Part shown: in pieces, positions 20,485 through 31,249 of the stretch | Layout of the letters: every line of letters begins with the position of its first letter | Position numbering within the stretch: the stretch's first letter is position 1 | Program-made: the position numbers and the translations under genes | Source: Neoconidiobolus thromboides FSU 785 | Lineage: Eukaryota; Entomophthoromycota; Entomophthoromycetes; Entomophthorales; Neoconidiobolaceae | Length of the DNA: 31,533 bases | NCBI GenBank assembly: GCA_025603075.1 | Contig: MU626479.1 | Location: forward strand, 1-31,533 | Direction of reading: 5' to 3' | The notes under the pieces: generated by a model | Told to the model about the DNA's origin: nothing | Database searches by the model: none | Seen by the model: the letters and a program-made list of their open reading frames with translations, nothing else

Positions 20485-23400
20485 TTACCCTTCCCCATCA
20501 ATTTTATGTTTTCTAATCATAGCATGAATTTCATGAGATCGTTCAATAGATCTAAAATATAAATTATTATTATTATTGTTACTATTATTATATTTTTATC
20601 TCTATTATAAATGAATAATCAACTTACGGATGAAGTGCATTGTAATTATAATTTAATGATCTACAAAGTATGGATCTATAAGCATTGATTGCTGTTGTAC
20701 GTACTAAAGAAGCTAATATATTCTTAGGTATTACCATGCCAGTAATTAATGGACCAAAATGACCACACTAAAAAGAAGAGAATATTAGTTAAGTTCTTCT
20801 TTCTCTTTTGTTTGTTTATTTATTTATTATTATTTATAATAAACTTACTTGTCCATCTTTATAGATTCTTATATCAAATAATTGATTTTTCATTGGATGA
20901 ATGATAATTTGAGCATTACCAAAATCACCCCCAATAGTTAATGGAGAATAATCACATTGATTTTCATTCCAAACAATATGAACTGGATCATTACCAACAT
21001 GTCGTTTCTTTTTGACTTGATAAATATCTTTAATATCATTGGGCATTCGTGTTATATCATGATACATTATTTCTAATGTTGGATTAGAATAATAGATAGA
21101 TGTTTTTCCATTAACTCCATTTCTTTCTAATCCACCTAGATAGCCCCCATGTGTTTTTAATTCGACTTCCCAACCTAAATTTTTGGCAAATGATTCAAAT
21201 TCTATAGAACTACTTTCATTTAGTAAAATACTATCTTCACTTGTTTGTCCATCTTTGACATAAATCAAAGCTATTTTTATTGTTTCTCTACTATGTTTGC
21301 GATCTAATGCTTTTAAATCTCTTATGAGTGAATCGCTATTTTTTAACATAACTAATTTATTACAATTCATTTTTTCTGTGGATATAATTTGTAAATATGA
21401 TAATAATGTCTGGTGTTCTCTTAATAAATTATTGAATTCATTGTTATCCTTATTCTCATTGTAAGGAACTTTATAATATTCTTTACTATTATAATTATTT
21501 TCTTCTGTTTGAATATGTTTAGATTGTATGACTTTACGATTGGGTATTGTTCTTACCCAATGAGAATATCCATGATCTTCAAAACTTTGTTCAACAAAAT
21601 CTAAGGCCGATTCTAACATATCAATTTTATTTAATAAAGGTTCTTCATAATCAAACATTGGTGGTTCTTCAAATTCAATATAATTATCTATTAAACTGTC
21701 TTCATTATCTTCTTCGTTATTAGTTATTAAATGATTAGGTTTATCTTCAACAGGATAATTCCAATTGAATTCAATTTCATTTTCTTGTTGTTGGTTATCA
21801 TTATTGTTCCTATTAATAGTTGCTTCTATTATTGGTTTATTATCTTCCTCACTTATTAATTTTTGATTATTATTATTATTATTATTATTAATATCCCAAG
21901 CAAATTTACCTAAAAAATTTCTAATTTTTAAACAATTTTTTTCTAATGAGTTAGGCGGATAAATAGCAAATATGACATTATCATTAAATGCAATAAACTC
22001 ACATTTACTTAATATTTCTGTATCATATTCCATTTCAATTAAATCAGTTTCTAAAGAAAATTGATTTTGAATTCTAAAATCCATACCAAAATGATTAATT
22101 AATTGATATAATACTACATTAGCTGCATCTTTAACATCAGAACACATTAGATTTTTTGTTTGATTTTCAATAATTGCTCTTTCTAATATACCTAGTATTG
22201 CTTTTTCTAATTTTGATTCTAAAAATAAATTTTTTGGTGAAATCATTAACCATTCTAATAAACATGCAAATAATCGAGTTAATACATATCGATTTTGACT
22301 TGATGAATTATTATTTAATAAATTTAAATGAACTTTAATTGCTCCGATAATATCTTCCAATATTGATCTTAAATAACTTGAATCAATTAAAATTAGATCA
22401 GAAAATGTTAATGCAAAAGAAGATATACAATCAATAGCTGAATTAACTAATATATAATGGCTTGAATATAGTTGATCTAATATTGCTGTTAAATTACTCT
22501 TAATTAATTGTTTATCTAAATTGTTAATGTTTCCTATTTCATGTGTAGTTTGTACACATAAAGCACATATAATCATTGAATAAGTAGTTGGATAAGTTTC
22601 TAATTGAGTAGACCATTCGTCTTCATCTAATAAATAATGTAATATACTTTTAATTTTTTGTCCGATTTCTTCAACTTTAATTGGTTTATTACTGCCTTTA
22701 ATGGATGATTTTAATTGATCTAAATTAGGTAATTCCATACCTTTGAATTGATAAGGTAAATGTAAAAGAGAAGCTAACATTGTAATACATTTTTGTCTTA
22801 ATTCTTCAGGTAGTCGAGTTCTACCTGCAATATTAGGTTTTGGTTCTTCTAGCATAAATTTAATTGTATCTACTAGTGTTGGTGCTAATAAGTTAATCCC
22901 AGGTAACATTCTCGAAAAGGCAAAGGTTCCTTGTTCTAATATAATTTGAAATAATTTGGGATTTTTACTTGTTAATGCTTTCAATAATTGCTGATAAAAT
23001 GATAATGGATTTTCTAATAATAAAAATTTATCATGTGTTCTACGATGAGACATCACTCGGCACATCCATTCAAAGGCTATTGATTTGCCATTTTCATAAA
23101 TTGAGGGTAAATCCAAAGCTCCTATAATCCATATGGACATTTCTTTAATACATGGAATATTGATTTGATGTGGGGATCGAAATGATTTAATTGATTGTAA
23201 GGCATCATATACTTCAACGATACATTTTAAGGTGATTTCTTGATGTCGATTAGATTTAATTTCATTAATATTACCCAAACATGATAATATGTTTTTCCAT
23301 AAAAAAATTGCTTCAGATGAATTCCAATTCAATATTGAGTAATTAATTTCTGTTGATATTATTTTATTAAATGTATGGTCAAATATACAATGTCCATATA

Positions 23401-23673
23401 TATTGTTGTTGTTATTCTTTTCTAATTGTATATTATTATTATTATCATCATTTGTTTGTATTGGTGATAATGAATTTGTCATTTTTGGTGATAATGAATT
23501 TGGGGTTTGTTGAGAACCTTGAGAAGAAGAATGAGTATGAGAAGAATGAATAGATGAAGTAGAAGATCTAGGTAAATTTGGATGAATAATTAATTTATAA
23601 TAATTAGATAATAGATAAAATCCATATATATCTGATAAATTATTATTACTATTATTATTACTCAATATGTTAC

Positions 23674-23722
<49 letters not shown>

Positions 23723-26278
23723 GATTGCTTCATCTAATGATAGCTTATTATTACTTATTTTTGTACTCCCTCGTCGACTAATTGATAGGTTTTTTTTAAC
23801 TAAATTAATTTTGTTAGATGTTTGACTTGATGATCTTTTATATTCTTTGTTTTTTAGTTCTTTGTGTAAATTTTCTTTTAGTTTAACTAACTCTTTTTTA
23901 GATTGCATATTTTTAATACCTCCTTTATTTATTTTTTTAGTCCCATAGTTTAATAAATCTAATAAATCAACTCGATTGAAATCTAACTCTAAACCATATA
24001 ATTTATTAATTAATATCCTTGTTATTCTTTTTAATGTAATACACCAGTGTTTAATTGCTGTTGGTAAGATCGTTGAATTAATCAAAGATTGTTGGTAACT
24101 CAGCCATAAACTTTTATCATCTAAATTAGAACAAGACCAAGCATAAAATAAAGTTTCATGTAAACTATCTAATATAAAATTTAACCATTTGGATTTACAT
24201 TCAAATTTACCTGTTGCATGAGATAATATTAATGTTGGTTCATTTTCTAATAAATATAAAAATTGTTCATTTAATTCTAATAATATCTCACAAACAAATC
24301 GTTTACATCTTAAATCAAAAGAATTGTTAGAATTGCTTATTATTGCTTTAAATATTAAAAATATTTCTTCATAACATTTAGCTTGATATTCTGTCAATTC
24401 CATTATATGTGCTTTACCAATATTCTTTTGTTGATTTGTATCATAATCCGATATTGTTGTATTAAACATATCTTCTCTTGAATTTCTTTTTATTTTATCT
24501 AGTATTGAGTATTCAATATTGAAATTTATTGTATTTTGCAATAATCTTAAATAATATAACACATGTTCTTTATAATTATTATTAGTATTCATTTCATTAT
24601 TATTATTATTATTATTATTTATTATTGGTCTTAAAAATACTGGTTTTTCATTATCATCTGCTAAGAACCAAGTACCAATAATTAATATAGCTCCACGTAC
24701 AGTTTCCATAGCTTGTTGATTAAAACCAAACCTAATCAGATTTAAAGACTGCCTTAATATATCATTAATAAAATCTCTAGAAACATTTGTACTAAATATT
24801 AGTTTCTTTAATATTGGACAAGCAGGAGAAGAACGAATTTCTGAATTATTATTATATTGACTATTATTGTTGTTTATATTAAATTGATTTAAACCTTTTA
24901 ATTTAAAGCCATCATCCAAACAATTTTGCACTAAAAATAAAATAAAAATTCTCAATAAAGAAGGTGGACAATTTTGTAAATTATTAAATTGAGATTGAGT
25001 TGCTGGAGAAAATAAATCTTGATTATTAATTGGAAATAATTTAGCTAAATAAAAATTTTGAAATAACAAAAACATAAACTTCACTGAAGCATAGGCTGAA
25101 TCCATTCCCATACCTTGATAATAATCTTCATTTGGAAATCCGTTTTCTTCTTTTTGTTTATCTGTTAAATCTAAGTTATTACTTAGTGTAAATCCTGAAG
25201 CTATATAACTTAGTTTAATTAAATTTTTCAATAGTATAATAAACAAATTATTAGAATCGTGATAAGATTGTGGTGAGGGATTTAATACTAAAGGTGTTCG
25301 ATCATCTACATGAATTAATTCTTGTCCCATTTTACTATATCCTACTCCAGTTACATCATTTGTTATATTATTTAAACTATATTTATCAAATGCATATACA
25401 TCTAAAGCTATACTATTTCTATATAACCATATCGGTCCTTCATTTGGTGTTTTTAATATACTTATCCACAATAACAATAATTCAAATCCTTGTTCACGTA
25501 ATTTAGGATGATTACCATAATGTAATAATTGTGTTAATAATAATACTAAATAAATAGAAAAATAATTAAGTTTGATATAAAAATTATTAACATAAATATA
25601 AATTACATAATGTTTCTTCTTGCCAACCTTGTTTTACTTTTTCTCTAAGGTGTAAAAAGATCATTTTTAATATTGGAAATGTCTTATATAAAGACAATAT
25701 CTCTTTTGAATTTATACTGGAATTGCCTTTTTCTAATACAAGTTAATTATTTAATTATTTATACAATAAATTTACTTACGCTTAATTTTAGTAACCAGTT
25801 TCAAAAACATAGAGCCAGTAGTATCAAAAATTGCTTCTGCATGCTCAATAAAAAAATTGGGTTTTTCATAATCTGGTAAGTCATCTATATAAAAGATAAA
25901 AATCAATTATTGAAAAACAAAAATTAAATTATAATATCAAAACCTACTCAATATCTCCAATAAGGTGTTAAATCGAATTTTAATCTTCTCTTTTCCATCT
26001 TTTAATATTTTAATCTTTTTGTTCATTGATTTTTCCGTTTGGCTACGGCTCATTTTCTTTTGTATTATTTTCACTGAACTAGGTAAACTATCAATATAGC
26101 TTTGAGTTAACTTTACTTTTTCCTTTAATGTTAAAGGCTCGTGGTTGGTTTCAGCGATGATTTCTCTTTGTTGAGGAAAAGTGGATGAGGTTATAGTTCC
26201 AATTTCACTTAAATGTTGATTTTGATCAATGGAGGCTTTACGTAATTTGGGTAAGATATTGGATATCCGTTTATCCAT
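20485..26278 (-). CDS. RalGAP-alpha/tuberin-like protein with C-terminal Rap-GAP domain
   Basis: Six exons in gene order: 26278-25948, 25884-25780, 25732-25607, 25545-20849, 20767-20628 and 20551-20485, encoding 1821 residues. The C-terminal 200 residues form a Rap/Ran-GAP domain: IMYHDITRMP, KKKRHVGNDPVHIVWNENQ with the catalytic 'Asn thumb' at Asn1706, then FGNAQIIIHPMKNQLFDIRI, FGPLITG and VRTTAINAYR. Near the N-terminus, LLHYGNHPKLREQGFELLLLW resembles RalGAP-alpha. The middle should be helical-repeat-like, broken by Asn runs (one of 16) and charged or Ser-rich linkers. In animals RalGAP-alpha works with a beta subunit to switch off Ral and restrain TOR signalling; tuberin acts on Rheb. 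The choice of RalGAP over TSC2 is my inference from motif likeness. The last two introns cut the GAP domain. Confidence 0.85.
23674..23722 (-). repeat. ATT/AAT triplet run coding poly-Asn in the RalGAP-like gene
   Basis: An uninterrupted (ATT)n run on the plus strand, read as AAT codons, gives 16 Asn in a row. Shorter runs at 21870-21892 and 24596-24620 do the same. They lie between conserved blocks, so they are linkers. Confidence 0.9.
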
Positions 26279-26961
26279 TGAATTATTAAAGCTTGAAATT
26301 GTTTTTTTGCTAATTTATATCCAAGATTAATATTTATTAAAATAGATGCTAAGTTGAAAATGGACTGTTAAATTATTTTTTATTTAAATATTTGAATATT
26401 TTGTTGGTTTTTGTTGCGTAATTTGGACTTTTTTTAACGGATTAGAGTTAAATTATCATGTTCATTTTAATGGAATTCTATTAATTTAAAACTAGTGTAA
26501 GGTTCTGATTTAGATTAGATAATCCCAATGGTACGCTTTGATCTTTCCACTCCATTTTATCCATAAAAGACTTAAAGATAAAATAATGTTGCACTTGAAT
26601 ATGAATATAAATTATAAATGTAAGACATGTCCAAGATAAAGCAAAGCTATTTAATAACCTTCCATCGTATTTATATTAGTTAGATTGCTTATAATAATAA
26701 TAGCTATTATATTCTTATAGTAAAAAGAATAATAAATAATTGATAGACTAAAAATGTTTATAATAATAACCCTTATTATTATAACAAAGTGTAAAAACGC
26801 ATATATAGCAAAATATTAGTTTAGAAGTAATAGTGTAATAATTCAGAAACTGTAATCCATGTTTTTACAAGATTTAATAAACAATTATAAAGAAACACAT
26901 TAATACAACATCATTTCAACCAATTTTTATTTCCTCTATGATTTTGTCAATCAATTTTCCC
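26279..26961. other. Intergenic region between RalGAP start and GluRS 3' end
   Basis: A/T-rich spacer with the promoter of the RalGAP-like gene and the 3' end of glutamyl-tRNA synthetase. I see no gene, TATA box or repeat worth naming. Confidence 0.6.
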
Positions 26962-29246
26962 TTAATAATAACTCTTAGAGACATACATCTTACAACAATC
27001 CTTTGGATCTGGGGTTTGCATATTTTTATATAATGATTTAACTTGATACATACATTTTAAATTTAAATGTTTTAAACTTTTGGCAATCCCATCTTCATAA
27101 AAATAACCTCCAGCTTCCTTTTCTTTACTAGCTTTCTTTTTATCTTTACGTTTTTCTTTATCTGCTGCTTTCTTGGCTGCTTTCTTGGATCCAGCTGCTT
27201 CCTTATTATCGGTTTTAATTGGTTCTTTATCCGCTTTAGATGCCATACTCTTGGCTTTACCATCTGGGATATAAATCAAGTTAAGATGGGGTTCACTATC
27301 GGTATATTCCTTATCAACGATATAATAACCTTTACGTTCAAATTGAATAATATCGCCTTTTTTAAGAGATTCTACATTAGGATCAGCAAAAGTATTAGTT
27401 TTAAATTCACTAATTGGAGTCACAAAATTAGCAACTTCATCGTTTTCTTCTAATTTTTTCTTTGTGATTAGATAATCATAATCTAATAAAGTACAGTTGA
27501 CTAATTTTTCAACATTGGCTAACCAAGTTAATTTCTTTTTAGTTTTTTTAAAATCACCTTCAAGATGTAATTTAAGAGTAGCAGAAGTTACAATTCCACT
27601 CTCATTTTTAACCACTTCTTCTACAATGGCATTACCCCAATCCATAAGTGTAATCTAATTAATAATAAATATATGGTTAATAAATACTTAAATAACTAAT
27701 TTACTTCTTCGCCATTAACTAAATCTTTAACATCTTCTTGTTCAAGGTAAATGTTAGAAGAATAATAAGTAGTCTTATTCCCTAAATCTAAATTTTTTTT
27801 ATGTAAAGGAATCTCTTTAGAATCTGGACCTTCGTGACCAGTGATCTTAACTTGACAACTAAAACTTATTAATAGCTTTCAATCGTTTATAAAACAAAAA
27901 CTTACATATTTTCTTTAGTTAAAGCTACATGTCTTGGAGCAACTGGATCAATAGTTTTTTTATTTAGTGCCCAAAGTTTATCCCATTCTAACATAAGAGT
28001 TGATTGTGATGCACCTTGCATTAAAATATATTGTTTTAAAGCATCAATAGTCATACCGCGACGGCGAATACCACGGACAGTTGGAAATCTTGGATCATCC
28101 CATCCAGTTACTAAATTTTGATCAACAAACCATTGTAATTTACGTTTGGAAAGTAAAGTATAAACAAAGTTGATACGGCTAAATAAGAGTCAGCTATAAA
28201 GTTTGTGGCTATGGAATATATAAAGTTACCTAAAATCCCAAATATGGACCTTTCTTAATTCTAGTTTTTCTAAGAACCATTCATATTGTGGATTACGATC
28301 ACGATATTCATTAGTTCTTAAAGCATGAGTTACACCTTCAATACTATCTACAGCCGGGCAAGCAAAATCATAAGTTGGATAAACTTTATATTTGGAACTA
28401 AAAAAATAAAAATTAATTATCAACTTTCATGTCTAAAATAGTTGATAATTTACCCAGTTCTATGATGCGGAGTTAAATTACAACGATAAATAACAGGATC
28501 TCTCATAGCCTTATTTTTGTTATCAACACTCATTTTAGCTCTTAAACAAGCTGTTAAACCCTATGAACTTAATTAACATTTTGGAATAGTAAACTAAAAA
28601 TGAAATTTTACAAACTCAGTTCCTTCAGTCATTTCTTGAAAACGTTTAAGATTTTCTTCAATTGATAAATCACGGTTTTTAGATGCAATTCCTTTCATAC
28701 GTTCATCTCTCATCTATTTTAAATTGTTATTTAAGTTACTTATATTTAAATTAAAGTATACCGTATTTTGATCAGTGTCGTCTACATAGGCTAATCCCTT
28801 TTTAATGGTATCAATAGCAAGTTGATATAATTTATCAAAATGATCAGAAGTATGAGTAATAACATCTCCTTTAATTCCTAACAATAAAAGATCCTCTTTA
28901 ATACTCTCTTCAAACTCACTCTAGTAAAATTAATATCAGTCTCTTTCTTTTGAATAAAAGAATTCAAAAACTTACCTTTTCCTTTGAAGGATTTGTATCA
29001 TCAAAACGGATAATTAGCTTTCCTTTATAAGCTTTAGAAAAATAATCGTTTAATAAAGCAGCCTTAGCATGACCAATATGTAAATAACCACTGGGTTCTG
29101 GGGGGAAACGGGTTACTACATTTCCTTCAGTAGCATCTTTTAAATCGATTTCAAAGCTTCCTTGGTCTTTCTATTTGGGGGGCAAAAGTTAGTCTTTTCG
29201 GGGCTTAACAAAAATGCTAACTTACTGGTTTATCTACAGCCGCCAT
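26962..29246 (-). CDS. Glutamyl-tRNA synthetase, cytosolic
   Basis: Nine exons in gene order: 29246-29226, 29170-28976, 28920-28762, 28713-28612, 28560-28454, 28397-28230, 28178-27906, 27858-27705 and 27654-26962, encoding 623 residues. It attaches glutamate to tRNA-Glu. The class I HIGH motif is HIGH at 38-41 within [19 protein letters not shown], and the KMSKS counterpart is LLSKR at 259-263. [14 protein letters not shown] fits GluRS rather than GlnRS. The archaeal/eukaryotic-type beta-barrel anticodon domain follows ([22 protein letters not shown]). Unlike yeast GUS1 there is no N-terminal GST-like domain: only seven residues precede exon 2. After residue 525 there is a Lys/Ala/Glu-rich stretch (526-572) and a 50-residue Cys/Tyr-containing tail. 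The first exon is just 21 nt. Confidence 0.93.
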
Positions 29247-29314
29247 ATTCTTGGTTTTTGTTAAAAGTAAACTTAGAATGTGTGTAGGTTTTTCTTATGA
29301 GTCATTTTTAAAAT

Positions 29315-29330
29315 GGAATTGATTGGCTGG
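29315..29330 (-). promoter_or_regulatory. CCAAT box upstream of glutamyl-tRNA synthetase
   Basis: On the minus strand CCAGCCAATCAATTCC lies about 75 nt before the ATG at 29246. It shares CCAATCAA and orientation with the boxes before CCT1 and the RING gene. Confidence 0.4.
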
Positions 29331-29938
29331 AGTCAAATTTAACATTTTAAAGAAAATCAATTCCAATGTTGACAAATAGGTGGGATTTTTCATTTAGTCA
29401 ACCCTTTCAACCCCATAGGTATGATTTTGAGCTTAATTTTTGAATTTAAATCCAACTGGGTTTAAATTTTGTTTGGTACCAAAAGGGTTAATAAAAACTG
29501 ATGTCTTACAAAAGTATATGGTCATATATGATATATACTTAGATGCGTCTAAGGGTTGGTTTCTTAGGCCTTTTGTAAATCACCCTTTATATTTGTATCA
29601 TTTTATATTATATTTGAGGTAGATTTGTGACAAATAATAAAGGCTATAATGTTTTCATTGAAATACTAGAATTTTAAATGCTGATTGATTTATTAAGTAA
29701 AATTATAATTTAATAATTGTTGATGCACATCACTTTAGTAATTTTTTACCTATTGTAAAATAACTAAAAGCAATTTAATTCAATTGCTTTAAATATTTTT
29801 TTAAAAGATGACTTAATTGTAACGAATATTTTTATTTAGAGACATTTTTGATTTTGATTTTGATTTTGGTTTTAATTTTTAATTTTTTTTGATTACATAA
29901 GAAATAAACAAAACGCTATAGAAAGCTTTTGAATACAT

Positions 29939-30160
29939 TATTTTCATTTATCATTCACGTAGTTCCACAAAAAAGAGCTTTATCAAATTAGTACTTCGCC
30001 ATTTGCTCAGAACTTTGCGCGGTTTCTATGCGTAAATGCGAAAAATTTAAAGCTAATTTACGTGAAAATACGCAATGTATTTTCCAAGCAAACGGTATAA
30101 TATTATTAATTTCAAAGTGTTCACTTTTCTGTGGAACTACGTAAATGATAAATGAAAATA
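29939..30160. mobile_element. 222 bp TA-flanked element with 37 bp terminal inverted repeats
   Basis: The ends 29939-29975 and 30124-30160 are inverted repeats matching at 35 of 37 bases (TATTTTCATTTATCATT, then ACGTAGTTCCACA). Each outer end starts with TA, fitting the TA target duplication of Tc1/mariner-pogo-type elements. The inside is richer in G/C than its surroundings and has no open frame. It is therefore a non-autonomous MITE of a family distinct from the roughly 97 bp one. No second copy is in the window. Confidence 0.8.
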
Positions 30161-30303
30161 GTGAATCCTCAATGTTTAATTTTTCTTGAATGTATCTTAT
30201 TAAATAATTATAGCGAAATCCATTGATCAGTAAGCTAGGGCTTGGCTAGCTAGTAATCTGGCTATAGGGTAGTCAAATCTATACCATGATATTTATAATA
30301 GTC

Positions 30304-30800
30304 CAATTATCTGGATTATTTGGGACTTTGGGGAATCAATATAAAAATTGTTCTATATTCAATTTGGTATTTGTTTAAATACTCTTCTTTAAGTAACTTT
30401 AATATTGTTCATATTTATGGATTGATGATATCAGAATATTTATTATTTATACACATTTGTCCTTTTAGAATTACTTTACTACTGTTTACAGTTTGGTCAT
30501 ATAAATTTGTATCCAAGCTCTTATTTTAACCATATTGTTAAATAGAAAATAAGTTCAGAAACTTTTGGCTGTATGAAATAATAGAACCTTATCCATTAAC
30601 AAGCAGTGATATTAAAAAATTACAACCTTGCTTAATAATATTTTTAGTACAATTTTCATGCTTTTCAAAGTTCTAATTTATTCTCCAAATTTAATTTCGA
30701 TTAGAAACAATAAAGTAACAAAAGACAAATATAGACCATCCCTTATTTCAGGATTGGGTTCTAACAAAATTAATCAACATTGGACAACTATTAAAAGAAC
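30304..30800 (+). pseudogene. Decayed or partial membrane-protein-like gene in the right arm
   Basis: An open frame from about 30320 encodes a hydrophobic stretch with several possible membrane segments (GLWGINIKIVLYSIW, then RITLLLFTVWSYKF). An intron-like GTATCC...ATAAG joins it to FRNFWLYEIIEPYPL. A second intron-like gap leads to NNKVTKDKYRPSLISGLGSN, after which a MITE-like element at 30805 cuts the frame. No ATG or 5' part is visible, since the right arm starts here. It is most simply a truncated 3' fragment carried along in the duplication, but a short functional gene is not excluded. The family is unknown. Confidence 0.45.
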
Positions 30801-30804
30801 GACA

Positions 30805-30901
30805 TGAGGGTGTTTTTTTAGTTTCATTATTTTTTCTGTTTTTTAAGTGCAATTTGAGAGAAAAAATTAATAGTAAAATTAATAAACAAAAAACACTTCC
30901 A
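30805..30901 (+). mobile_element. MITE-like element, copy D (97 bp)
   Basis: It begins TGAGGGTGT, ends near ACACTTCCA and is followed by ATA. The homologous left arm lacks it: the empty site is the TA at 630-631. This is direct evidence that the unit is inserted as a discrete piece. The core is more degenerate (TTTAAGTGCAATTTGAGAG). Confidence 0.75.
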
Positions 30902-31196
30902 ATATAGTCTATAAATTAGAGACAAATTAAAATTTCAAATATAAGCATTGTTTATATATTTTGAAAGTTCTTTTATTTATACTAAATAAATATATCTGTC
31001 CTGTATATCCTTGTATTTTATATTAATTATAATTAAACGCGAGGTTTATTATTTTTACTCATTTAGTGAATTAGCCTATTTTTTTAATCTTACACACTTT
31101 GCTTGCCAGAATATCTAGCTGTCCTCTAAAAATAAATTTCCTGTTTATTCAAAATCCATCTAAATTAAGTAATTGCTCTTCAGAACTTGATTAGAT

Positions 31197-31204
31197 TATA
31201 AATA
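31197..31204 (+). promoter_or_regulatory. TATA-like box of the right OPT gene
   Basis: TATAAATA lies 46 nt before the OPT ATG in an otherwise ordinary leader. The mirror copy at 330-337 serves the left gene. Both are inside the identical 376 bp block, so the two genes share the same core promoter. Confidence 0.45.
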
Positions 31205-31249
31205 CCCTTGCTTTATTGTTTTTTTCTAATTTTTATTCATTATTAAAAA

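Larger units (their letters stand above)
29247..30284. other. Intergenic region upstream of GluRS and the right arm
   Basis: Contains the GluRS promoter, a short chance open frame near 29440-29622 and the 222 bp MITE at 29939-30160. The rest is A/T-rich. Confidence 0.55.

Noticed and set aside
23674-23722. ATT run as a non-coding microsatellite breaking the gene
   Set aside because: It stays in frame and encodes Asn, with conserved protein continuing on both sides.
23371-25506. Plus-strand open frames opposite the RalGAP-like gene (23371-23553, 25270-25506)
   Set aside because: Antisense shadows of a long, well-supported coding exon.
25673-25879. Plus-strand 68-codon frame
   Set aside because: It covers two real exons and an intron of the RalGAP-like gene on the other strand.
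27072-27263. Minus-strand 63-codon Lys-rich frame
   Set aside because: A shifted frame of the Lys-rich stretch in glutamyl-tRNA synthetase.
29440-29622. 60-codon plus-strand frame in the GluRS upstream region
   Set aside because: No start context, no motif and no conservation visible; also no matching inverted ends around it.
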